From Undibacterium piscinae (GTDB lineage: Bacteria > Pseudomonadota > Gammaproteobacteria > Burkholderiales > Burkholderiaceae_D), in the NCBI GenBank assembly GCA_003970805.2, contig CP051152.1:248001-312000 (forward strand): a stretch of 64,000 nt of DNA, written 5' to 3'. A model generated the notes under the pieces. It was not told the origin of the DNA. It made no database searches and worked only from the letters and a program-made list of their open reading frames with translations. Both the position numbers and the translations under genes were made by a program. Positions 57,224 through 64,000 of this stretch are shown piece by piece. The first letter of the stretch is position 1; the number at the start of each line of letters is the position of its first letter.

Positions 57224-57917
57224 TTAATTGATTATTTCAATAATTCCATTTATTCGAGCAATGCCTGTGATTACCTGGCCGGATATTGTTTTAGCTTTTG
57301 CAATTTTACCTTCATCTGCATTGTTTAGGGCTTGCCCCTCGGCGCTTATTTGAAATCCTGGACCTACGCTAATGATTTTTACTGATTGCCCTTGTTGAAC
57401 TGCAGGGAACGACTTAAATGCATCTAATCTCAAGGGGCTTCCGGGTGGCAATGAAGTTCCTAATGTGCGGCCTATCGCTTGCGAGGGTGTTGTAACTATA
57501 TTTGTAGGAAGCATGGTTAGATCTCCCGTCACTTTTTTGAGGTCCGCGGCTTCAATGAGGCGTCCTAAGGGAAGTGAATTTACTGCAATGTAGTAATCCC
57601 CAGTGACTTTTACTTGTGCTGACAAATAAATTGTCCACGGTTTCGGGGTGGTGCAGCGAATCCCCAGTGTGAATTTCCCCCATGCCTTACTGCCGGGTGG
57701 TAAAAATGGTAGTAGGTTTAGGCACTCTGATAGGCGTAGGCGGTTGTCAATCGCGTTGACTGCGATTAGAGCCTCTCCGGGATAGCCTGAGGTCTGCAAT
57801 TGCAAAAAATCCTTCGCTGCCCGATCTATACTCGAAAGATCCTGTGTGGGTGAGTTCGGCTGTGCGAATGCAAATCCATGCGTGAGCAAAATACAAAAAG
57901 AGATTATTTTTTAGCAT
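57224..57917 (-). CDS. flgA: P-ring assembly chaperone FlgA (signal peptide out of frame)
   Basis: Periplasmic chaperone for FlgI polymerisation. The mature protein is intact: an N-terminal region (DFLQLQTSGYPGEAL) and the C-terminal SAF-like domain (GDYYIAVNSLPLGRLIEAADL, the RTLGTSLPPGSPLRLDAF segment and VKIISVGPGFQISAEGQAL). As given, the frame has only a TTG start at 57889, inside the signal peptide. Removing one base from the six-T run at 57907-57912 joins it to ATG at 57917. The restored start is MLKIISFCILLTHGFAFA, a normal signal peptide, giving about 230 residues. It is divergent from flgB. Confidence 0.85.
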
Positions 57918-58103
57918 GCAATTCTCAATGCGAAACAGATATCTTGTAGTTTAGTGCCAGAGTCGGTGATTAAATTCCGGAATAGAGGGGGTTTCTGCCA
58001 ATACTCAAGTGATCAAGTTGGAATCCGGAGGGCTAATATGGAAGCTATCAAAAACCGTTTAACGATCGTCGGGTTGCGGGTTTAGCTGATTTTTGGAGGG
58101 TAT

Positions 58104-58508
58104 ATGGTTGGGAAAATTGATGATTTCATGCGTTTTCAGGAAGCTGCATTAAGCGTGAGGGGGCAGCGTCAGCAATTGCTTGCGTCAAATATCGCAAATG
58201 CAGATACGCCGAATTATAAGGCCAGGGATATTGATTTTTCTGCTGCGATGGGGCGTGCCTTAGGTGCTATACCGAGTCAACATCCTGCAGAGTTGGCAAA
58301 AACCTCAGGTTTGCATAAGGACTCTTTGAAGGGGGGGGGCATGCAAGCATTGTATCGAAATCCTGAGCAAGGCAATGTCGATGGCAATACTGTTGATATG
58401 GATGTAGAGCGTAATCAATTTGCCGATAATGCTCTTCGCTATGAGGCTAGTCTTACTATACTTAATATGCAGATTCGCAATATGCTCGCTGCGATACAGG
58501 GGCAATAA
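58104..58508 (+). CDS. flgB: Flagellar basal-body rod protein FlgB
   Basis: A 134-residue proximal rod component exported by the flagellar apparatus. It has the N-terminal heptad helix ([31 protein letters not shown]) and the C-terminal helix ([23 protein letters not shown]). GGAGGG precedes the ATG. First gene of the rightward operon flgBCDEFGHI; flgC follows after 2 bp. Confidence 0.96.
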   Translation: MVGKIDDFMRFQEAALSVRGQRQQLLASNIANADTPNYKARDIDFSAAMGRALGAIPSQHPAELAKTSGLHKDSLKGGGMQALYRNPEQGNVDGNTVDMDVERNQFADNALRYEASLTILNMQIRNMLAAIQGQ

Positions 58509-58510
58509 TC

Positions 58511-58915
58511 ATGTCCTTATTTAATATTTTTAATGTTGCTGGTTCTGCCATGAGTGCTCAGTCGCAACGATTGAATGTGGTTTCAAGCAACCTTGCTAAT
58601 GCTGATAGTGTCACCAGTTCAAATGGTCAGCCGTATAAATCAAAACAGGTGGTATTCGCTGCCGTTCCTTCTCTTAGTGTCGCGTCCACTGGCGTTAGGG
58701 TTAGTGAAGTAGTCGAGGATGCTAATCCACCTAAGATGATGTATGACCCCAAACATCCTTTGGCTGACGAGAAGGGGTATGTTGCCATGCCAAACGTCAA
58801 TACTGTTGAAGAGATGGTTAATATGATTTCTGCATCTCGCTCTTATCAGACCAATGTGGAAACGATGAATGCGGCAAAAACAATGTTAATCAAGACGCTG
58901 ACTTTAGGTCAGTAA
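58511..58915 (+). CDS. flgC: Flagellar basal-body rod protein FlgC
   Basis: A 134-residue rod protein. It starts [20 protein letters not shown] and has the [10 protein letters not shown] motif and the [21 protein letters not shown] and [19 protein letters not shown] pattern of the rod/hook family. Tight spacing with flgB and flgD indicates cotranscription. Confidence 0.96.
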   Translation: MSLFNIFNVAGSAMSAQSQRLNVVSSNLANADSVTSSNGQPYKSKQVVFAAVPSLSVASTGVRVSEVVEDANPPKMMYDPKHPLADEKGYVAMPNVNTVEEMVNMISASRSYQTNVETMNAAKTMLIKTLTLGQ

Positions 58916-58937
58916 TCGCTAAATATAGAGGTTTATC

Positions 58938-59606
58938 ATGACCACGATTTCGACTGGTGCAGTTGATTCCAATTTGCTTTCCACCATGAATGGCGGTACA
59001 GCGGCAAAAAATGCAACCCAGGAAGCACAAGATCGCTTTATGACCTTGTTAGTTACTCAGATGAAAAATCAAGATCCGTTAAATCCTATGGATAACGCTC
59101 AAGTGACTAGTCAATTGGCCCAATTGTCGACAGTTACTGGCATTGATAAATTAAATGCGACAGTAACAACGATGAATGCAAATTTTCAGGCGTCGCAGAA
59201 TTTGCAGGCAGCTAGCATGATAGGGCATGGCGTGCTTGCCCCTGGAAGCGCTATTAGCTTAACTGATGGAAAAGCCATTTATGGACTCGATTTGCCGCAG
59301 GCGGCAGATAAGGCTGAAGTTACTATACGAGACTCAGCGGGACTTGCCGTTAAAAAAATAAGCTTGGATTCTTTGGCGCAAGGCTTGAACACCTTGACTT
59401 GGGATGGGACGACAGAGGGTGGTGGTAAGGCCGTCAATGGGGTGTATAAGTTTGAGGTCAGTGCAAGCTCCGCTGGTAAAAAGCTTGATGTGGCGCCACT
59501 TAGTTTTGGTGTTGTTTCCAGTATTACATCCGGAGTTCAAGGAGTGAAGTTGGGGGTCATTAATGTTGGTGACATCGGAATGGCAGATGTGAGGCAAATA
59601 TATTGA
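58938..59606 (+). CDS. flgD: Hook assembly scaffold FlgD
   Basis: A 222-residue hook cap that guides FlgE polymerisation and is lost from the finished hook. The conserved N-terminal export region is DRFMTLLVTQMKNQDPLNPMDNAQ, followed by QLAQLSTVTGIDKLN. The C-terminal Ig-like part contains GLNTLTWDGTTEGG. Confidence 0.95.
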   Translation: MTTISTGAVDSNLLSTMNGGTAAKNATQEAQDRFMTLLVTQMKNQDPLNPMDNAQVTSQLAQLSTVTGIDKLNATVTTMNANFQASQNLQAASMIGHGVLAPGSAISLTDGKAIYGLDLPQAADKAEVTIRDSAGLAVKKISLDSLAQGLNTLTWDGTTEGGGKAVNGVYKFEVSASSAGKKLDVAPLSFGVVSSITSGVQGVKLGVINVGDIGMADVRQIY

Positions 59607-59656
59607 TCTGGCAGTTAAATTGAGTTTAATGAGCGCTACTTAATAGGGAGTTAATC

Positions 59657-60994
59657 ATGGGTTTCCAACAAGGCTTGAGCGGACTGAACGCTGCTTCCAA
59701 ATCGCTGGATGTGATTGGAAATAATATTTCAAATGCAAATACGGTCGGATTTAAGATGGCGCAAGCGCAGTTTGCTGATGTCTATGCGAATTCGCTTAGT
59801 GGCGGTGGCACAAATAGTGTGGGTATTGGCACTCGTCTCTCCGCTGTTGCGCAGCAGTTTACTCAGGGCAATATTACAGGTACAAATAATCCTTTGGATA
59901 TTGCTATCAATGGAGCTGGTTTTTTTAGAATGTCGACTAACGGTGCAATTACATTTAGTCGCAATGGACAGTTTCAGATGGATAAAAACGGAGGTTTAGT
60001 CAATTCACAGGGTGCTCAATTGACTGGTTATGTCGCCGATAGTAATGGTGTGCTTTCTACAGGTGCTGCGGTTCCTATTGTCATTGATGTTTCAGATGTG
60101 GCGGCAAATCAAACGACATCCGTGAATACAAAAATTAATCTGGATTCGCGCGAACTCGTTCCGAAAACCAGCGGAACACCGCCTGTGACTACCTTGGTTG
60201 CATTTAATCCGACTGATCCGACGACGTTTAATAAGGCGACGTCGGTCGAAGTGTTTGATAGTTTGGGTAATCCGCACATATTGCAGACTTTTTATGTGCA
60301 AAGTAATCGCTTACCGCTGGTTGCTCCCGTTACGAAAGAATGGGATGTATTTGCCGTGGTCGATGGTGTTTATCCACCTGTCACACCTCCTGGATTGCCT
60401 GCTCCGATTCCTACCAATTCTATCGGAACTGTAGGTTTTGATGCTTTTGGTAAGTTGTCGAAGGTTACTCCATCGGCTGCGGCAACGCCATTTGCATTTG
60501 ATATTCGGATCGATGTGCCAAGTACTGGCGCAGTTACTCCGATTTTTACTCCTGCGCTGGTTAAATTTGATTTGACTGGGTCAACGCAGTTTGGCTCCCC
60601 ATTTAGCGTAAATTCTTTGAAACAAGATGGTTTTACCTCGGGGAAATTGTCAAAATTTAATACTTCAAAAGATGGCTCCATCGTGGGTAGTTATACGAAT
60701 GGGACAACGAAAGTTTTGGCGAAAGTTGTTATTTCAAATTTCGTAAGCCCGACAAATTTGCAATCATTAGGTGATAACCAATGGGGAGAGACCGCGATGT
60801 CAGGTCAACCATTGACCGGATCTCCAGGTTCAGGGGGCTTGGGTTTGTTAACTTCGAGCGCGACTGAGGACTCAAATACCGACCTTACTGGTGAATTGGT
60901 CAATATGATTACCGCCCAACGTATTTATCAAGCTAATGCGCAAACCATTAAGACCCAAGATCAAATCATGCAGACCTTAGTGAATCTCCGTTAA
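59657..60994 (+). CDS. flgE: Flagellar hook protein FlgE
   Basis: The 445-residue hook subunit. N-terminal rod-type helix (FQQGLSGLNAASKSLDVIGNNISNANTVGFK), the middle D1/D2 domains rich in Thr, Pro and Gly, and the C-terminal GELVNMITAQRIYQANAQTIKT helix. Length is within the range of hook proteins of this group. AGGGAG precedes the ATG. Confidence 0.96.
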   Translation: MGFQQGLSGLNAASKSLDVIGNNISNANTVGFKMAQAQFADVYANSLSGGGTNSVGIGTRLSAVAQQFTQGNITGTNNPLDIAINGAGFFRMSTNGAITFSRNGQFQMDKNGGLVNSQGAQLTGYVADSNGVLSTGAAVPIVIDVSDVAANQTTSVNTKINLDSRELVPKTSGTPPVTTLVAFNPTDPTTFNKATSVEVFDSLGNPHILQTFYVQSNRLPLVAPVTKEWDVFAVVDGVYPPVTPPGLPAPIPTNSIGTVGFDAFGKLSKVTPSAAATPFAFDIRIDVPSTGAVTPIFTPALVKFDLTGSTQFGSPFSVNSLKQDGFTSGKLSKFNTSKDGSIVGSYTNGTTKVLAKVVISNFVSPTNLQSLGDNQWGETAMSGQPLTGSPGSGGLGLLTSSATEDSNTDLTGELVNMITAQRIYQANAQTIKTQDQIMQTLVNLR

Positions 60995-61048
60995 ATCTTA
61001 ATAGGTTGACGGGAATTGGATATATAAACTGTTGTCAGGAGGCATTTA

Positions 61049-61789
61049 ATGGACCGTTTGATTTATACCGCGATGACGGGAGCCAAGCATATTTTGGAGC
61101 AGCAAGCTACCACATCGCACAATCTGGCAAATGCAACTACTACGGGCTTTCGCTCTCAACTGGATTCATTTCGAGCGGTGCCGGTGTTGGGTGATGGTTT
61201 GCCAACCAGGGCGTTCGTTGTTGATGCTACGGTAGGGACGGACTTCTCTACGGGAAGCATGCAGAGTACCGGGCGCGAATTAGATATCGCCATCCAGGGT
61301 AAGGGATGGATTGCAGTTCAAAAGCCAGATGGCTCTGAGGGTTTTACGCGCCACGGTAGTTTGAAAGTGAGTGAAAACGGTATTTTGCAAACGCACAGTG
61401 GCTTAAATGTTCTTGGTGATGGCGGGCCAATTACTATCCCTCCGGATGTCTCGATTACATTTGCAAAAGACGGCACTGTTTCTACGGTGCCCAGTGGATC
61501 CAGGCCGAATGCTGTTGAAGTGGTTGGTAGATTGAAATTAGTTAATCCGCCGGAAGACAATTTGGTGCGCGGTGATGACGGTTTGTTTAAGACTAAAGAT
61601 GGCGCAAGTGTTGATTCAGATGTTGCTGTGGTGGTCGCAGGAGGCATGCTGGAGGGGAGTAACGTAAACGTTGTCGAGTCCATGGTCAGCATGATTAATT
61701 TGGCTCGTTCATTTGAAATGCAAATGAAATTGTTGACGAATGCAGAGAGTAACGAGGCTAAAGCCAGTCAGATTCTGGCTTTGAGTTAA
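61049..61789 (+). CDS. flgF: Flagellar basal-body rod protein FlgF
   Basis: A 246-residue proximal rod protein. It opens MDRLIYTAMTGAKHILEQQATTSHNLANATTTGFR, then has GRELDIAIQGKGWIAVQ and the C-terminal VESMVSMINLARSFEMQMKLL helix. AGGAGG lies nine bases before the ATG. flgG follows after 63 bp. Confidence 0.96.
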   Translation: MDRLIYTAMTGAKHILEQQATTSHNLANATTTGFRSQLDSFRAVPVLGDGLPTRAFVVDATVGTDFSTGSMQSTGRELDIAIQGKGWIAVQKPDGSEGFTRHGSLKVSENGILQTHSGLNVLGDGGPITIPPDVSITFAKDGTVSTVPSGSRPNAVEVVGRLKLVNPPEDNLVRGDDGLFKTKDGASVDSDVAVVVAGGMLEGSNVNVVESMVSMINLARSFEMQMKLLTNAESNEAKASQILALS

Positions 61790-61852
61790 GGTTGTTGGTA
61801 GCAAAATAGAGAAATTAAAAGTGTTGCCGTTGCGGTAATCAGGAGAGTAAAA

Positions 61853-62635
61853 ATGATACGTTCACTGTGGATAGCGAAAACCGGTCTAGATGCGCAGCAG
61901 ACGCAAATGGATGTTATTACGAATAATCTTGCGAATGTTAGCACAACGGGCTTTAAGCGGTCGCGTGCCGTATTTGAGGATTTGTTGTACCAAAATATAC
62001 GTCAGCCAGGTGCGCAGAGCTCACAGCAAACACAGTTGCCATCAGGGTTGCAGCTTGGTACAGGTGTTCGCCCCGTTGCGACTGAACGTATTTTTACACA
62101 AGGAAATTTACAGCAAACAGGTAATAGCAAGGATATAGCAGTAAACGGGCAAGGTTTTTTTCAGGTCTTGATGCCGGATGGGGCGACTGCTTACACAAGG
62201 GACGGGTCGTTTCAGGTGGATAGCCAGGGGCAGATGGTGACTTCTAGCGGTTTTGTGATACAGCCCGCAATTACTATCCCATCAAATGCGCAGAGTATCA
62301 CCGTCGGTCGCGATGGTACGGTATCTGTTACTCAGCCAGGATCAAGTTCTCCGGTGCAGGTCGGATCAATTCAGCTTGCCACGTTTATTAATCCGGCTGG
62401 TTTAATGTCTATGGGGGAAAATCTCTATGTGGAGACCGCGGCTTCAGGAAATCCCGGAACCAATACTCCAGGTACGAACGGTGCAGGATTGTTGATTCAA
62501 AGCTCAGTCGAGACATCGAACGTCAATGTGGCGGAAGAGTTGGTAAATATGATTCAAACGCAACGGGCGTATGAAATCAATAGTAAAGCGATCACGACGT
62601 CTGATCAGATGTTGCAGCGATTGTCTCAATTGTAG
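61853..62635 (+). CDS. flgG: Flagellar basal-body rod protein FlgG
   Basis: The 260-residue distal rod protein. [47 protein letters not shown] is the family start. The middle has [16 protein letters not shown], and the end is [22 protein letters not shown]. Ribosome site AGGAGAG. Confidence 0.97.
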   Translation: MIRSLWIAKTGLDAQQTQMDVITNNLANVSTTGFKRSRAVFEDLLYQNIRQPGAQSSQQTQLPSGLQLGTGVRPVATERIFTQGNLQQTGNSKDIAVNGQGFFQVLMPDGATAYTRDGSFQVDSQGQMVTSSGFVIQPAITIPSNAQSITVGRDGTVSVTQPGSSSPVQVGSIQLATFINPAGLMSMGENLYVETAASGNPGTNTPGTNGAGLLIQSSVETSNVNVAEELVNMIQTQRAYEINSKAITTSDQMLQRLSQL

Positions 62636-62661
62636 TTAATGTTGGCACCAGCGGGTTTGTC

Positions 62662-63327
62662 ATGAAATCACTTAAATTCTTCATTCTATTTAGCGTCCTG
62701 GGAATGTCTGGATGTGCTGTTACGCCACCTCCGATTGTGCATCAGCCCATGTCCGTACAGCCACAATCGGCGAAGCCACAGCGTGAGATGAATGGGGCAA
62801 TTTTTCAGTCCGCTTCCTATCGACCATTATTTGAGGACGCGAGGTCACGACTGATTGGTGATGTTATGACGGTATCTATTAGTGAGAAAACTTCGGCAGG
62901 CAAAGCGGCCGCTAGCTCTAGCAGCAAATCTGGTGGCACCTCATTTTCCGCGCCGACGGTACTTGGAATTCCGGCTGCTACTTTGGCTAAGGCTTCGATA
63001 TCAACCAGTTCCTCTAGCAAGTTTGATGAAAAGGGTGCTGAGACTGCTAGCAATAGCTTTAGCGGCACAATTGCCGTTACCGTGATTGATGTTTTACCAA
63101 ATGGTAATTTATTGGTTAGCGGCGAAAAGCAAATTGCGTTTGATAAAGGGGCTGAGTTTGTACGGTTTTCTGGGGTAGTCAATCCTCAGACAATTGCTGT
63201 TGGGAACCTAGTCTCATCAACGCAGGTGGCGGATGCGAGATTTGAATATAGATCAACGAGTCATGTTGATATTGCTGAGATGAATTCTTTGTTGACCCGG
63301 TTCTTCCTTAGTTTTATCCCATTATAA
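62662..63327 (+). CDS. flgH: Flagellar L-ring lipoprotein FlgH
   Basis: Outer membrane ring around the rod. The 221-residue precursor has a lipoprotein signal ending LGMSGC (Cys about 18), the SYRPLFEDARSRLIGDVMTVSISEKTSA motif, a Ser-rich middle, and the family ending RFEYRSTSHVDIAEMNSLLTRFF. flgI follows after 21 bp. Confidence 0.95.
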   Translation: MKSLKFFILFSVLGMSGCAVTPPPIVHQPMSVQPQSAKPQREMNGAIFQSASYRPLFEDARSRLIGDVMTVSISEKTSAGKAAASSSSKSGGTSFSAPTVLGIPAATLAKASISTSSSSKFDEKGAETASNSFSGTIAVTVIDVLPNGNLLVSGEKQIAFDKGAEFVRFSGVVNPQTIAVGNLVSSTQVADARFEYRSTSHVDIAEMNSLLTRFFLSFIPL

Positions 63328-63348
63328 GCAGAGCCAAAGAGTATTCTG

Positions 63349-64000
63349 ATGAAATCCAAAATTTGTTTTAATTCCAATATTCTCGCCGTCATTTTTTTTG
63401 CTGGGTTGGCGTATTTCGTCACACCAGAAATACGGGCTGAGCGTTTGAAGGATCTAGCCGGTATTCAGGGGGTGCGCCAAAATCAGCTGATCGGGTATGG
63501 CTTGGTAGTGGGGCTCGATGGGAGTGGTGATCAAACTACTCAGACACCTTTTACAGTGCAGAGCATCATCAATATGATGCAGCAATTAGGCGTAAATATT
63601 CCGGTCGGAACCAGCTTGCAGTTGAAAAATGTTGCTGCTGTCATGGTTACCACTTCGCTTCCGCCTTTTGCTCAGCCCGGACAAACCCTGGATGTCACGG
63701 TTTCGTCGATTGGTAATGCCAAGAGTCTACGTGGAGGCACTTTACTGATGACCCCGCTTAAAGGTGCGGATAACCAAATTTATGGTATGGCCCAGGGAAA
63801 TGTTTTGGTAGGTGGCGTCGGGGCCTCAGCAAATGGTAGTAAAGCGCAAATTAATCACTTAAGTGTTGGCCGGATTTCATCCGGAGCTACTGTAGAGCGC
63901 GCTGTAGCCTCTGTTTTGGGGCGTGGCAACATTATTCAACTAGAGCTCAATACTTCCGATTTTTCGACTGCGAGTCGAGTGGTCGAGGCGATCAATAAAC
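63349..64000 (+). CDS. flgI: Flagellar P-ring protein FlgI (partial)
   Basis: Runs off the right edge of the window. The 217 codons present translate to a signal peptide ([19 protein letters not shown], cleavage near IRA), then [45 protein letters not shown], and [19 protein letters not shown]. It continues to [18 protein letters not shown] with no interruption. The match to FlgI is clear. It is the substrate of FlgA, encoded in the divergent operon. Confidence 0.95.
   Translation, partial: MKSKICFNSNILAVIFFAGLAYFVTPEIRAERLKDLAGIQGVRQNQLIGYGLVVGLDGSGDQTTQTPFTVQSIINMMQQLGVNIPVGTSLQLKNVAAVMVTTSLPPFAQPGQTLDVTVSSIGNAKSLRGGTLLMTPLKGADNQIYGMAQGNVLVGGVGASANGSKAQINHLSVGRISSGATVERAVASVLGRGNIIQLELNTSDFSTASRVVEAINK

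Noticed and set aside
57940..57965. A sigma-54 promoter (TGGCAC-N5-TACAA) upstream of flgA
   Set aside because: The -24 part matches but the -12 part lacks the GC; not enough to call.
1..64000. Prophage, CRISPR array, integron, transposase, toxin-antitoxin or defence genes, tRNA or rRNA
   Set aside because: None recognised on either strand; all sizeable frames are explained by housekeeping or flagellar genes.

Overview
This window looks like a chromosomal segment of a betaproteobacterium of the order Burkholderiales. It is most like the Oxalobacteraceae (Undibacterium, Herminiimonas or Herbaspirillum type). The basis is recognition of protein sequences and of conserved gene orders (maf-yceD-rpmF-plsX-fabHDG-acpP-fabF; rpoE-rseA-rseB-degP; trpF-trpB-trpA-accD-folC-SPOR-cvpA-purF; flhB-flhA-flhF-flhG-fliA-motC-motD next to flgNMA and flgBCDEFGHI). 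No database search was possible.

Layout: 1-9 kb holds a phosphotransferase stub, a DUF4870 membrane protein, serB and mfd leftward, then ispD, ispF and a DUF4404 gene rightward, facing a nitronate-monooxygenase-like gene. 9-12 kb holds a truncated rlmI-like gene, an rsmI-like methyltransferase and maf leftward, then yceD and rpmF. 12.5-18.2 kb is the fatty acid synthesis operon. 18.3-22.8 kb is the envelope stress sigma factor module ending in the periplasmic protease DegP. 23-24.7 kb holds glutaredoxin, RNase HII and an rRNA methyltransferase. 24.9-28.4 kb holds the divergent pair ppsR and ppsA. 28.8-32 kb holds nfeD, an SPFH protein and isocitrate lyase. 32.2-40.7 kb is the trp-acc-fol-pur block. 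41-47.4 kb holds a TonB receptor, a PHP phosphoesterase, htpX, a yciO-like gene, an M50 protease and a methyltransferase. 47.4-49.5 kb holds dapA and bamC. 49.5-64 kb is entirely flagellar and runs off the window end inside flgI.

The content is mostly housekeeping. I see no prophage, CRISPR array, transposase, toxin-antitoxin or defence locus, and no tRNA or rRNA gene. I found no convincing new system. The unusual points are structural. First, bamC runs directly into the 3' part of flhB, so bamC lacks its true C terminus and flhB lacks its membrane domain. Second, a set of one- or two-base indels, mostly in homopolymers, breaks maf, dapA, flhB, flhA (twice) and flgA; most fall between 47.7 and 58 kb. 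Because dapA is normally essential, this pattern fits sequence or assembly error at least as well as gene decay. Third, an rlmI-like gene has lost its whole methyltransferase domain. Fourth, the FlhG-like protein has no Walker A motif. Fifth, short palindromic elements of about 80-92 bp with ATACTCC / GGAGTAT ends are scattered between genes. Regulatory signals that can be supported include a sigma-28 promoter before flgM (which also decides its GTG start), a sigma-E-like promoter before rpoE, a perfect 16-bp palindrome before aceA, and a run of intrinsic terminators.
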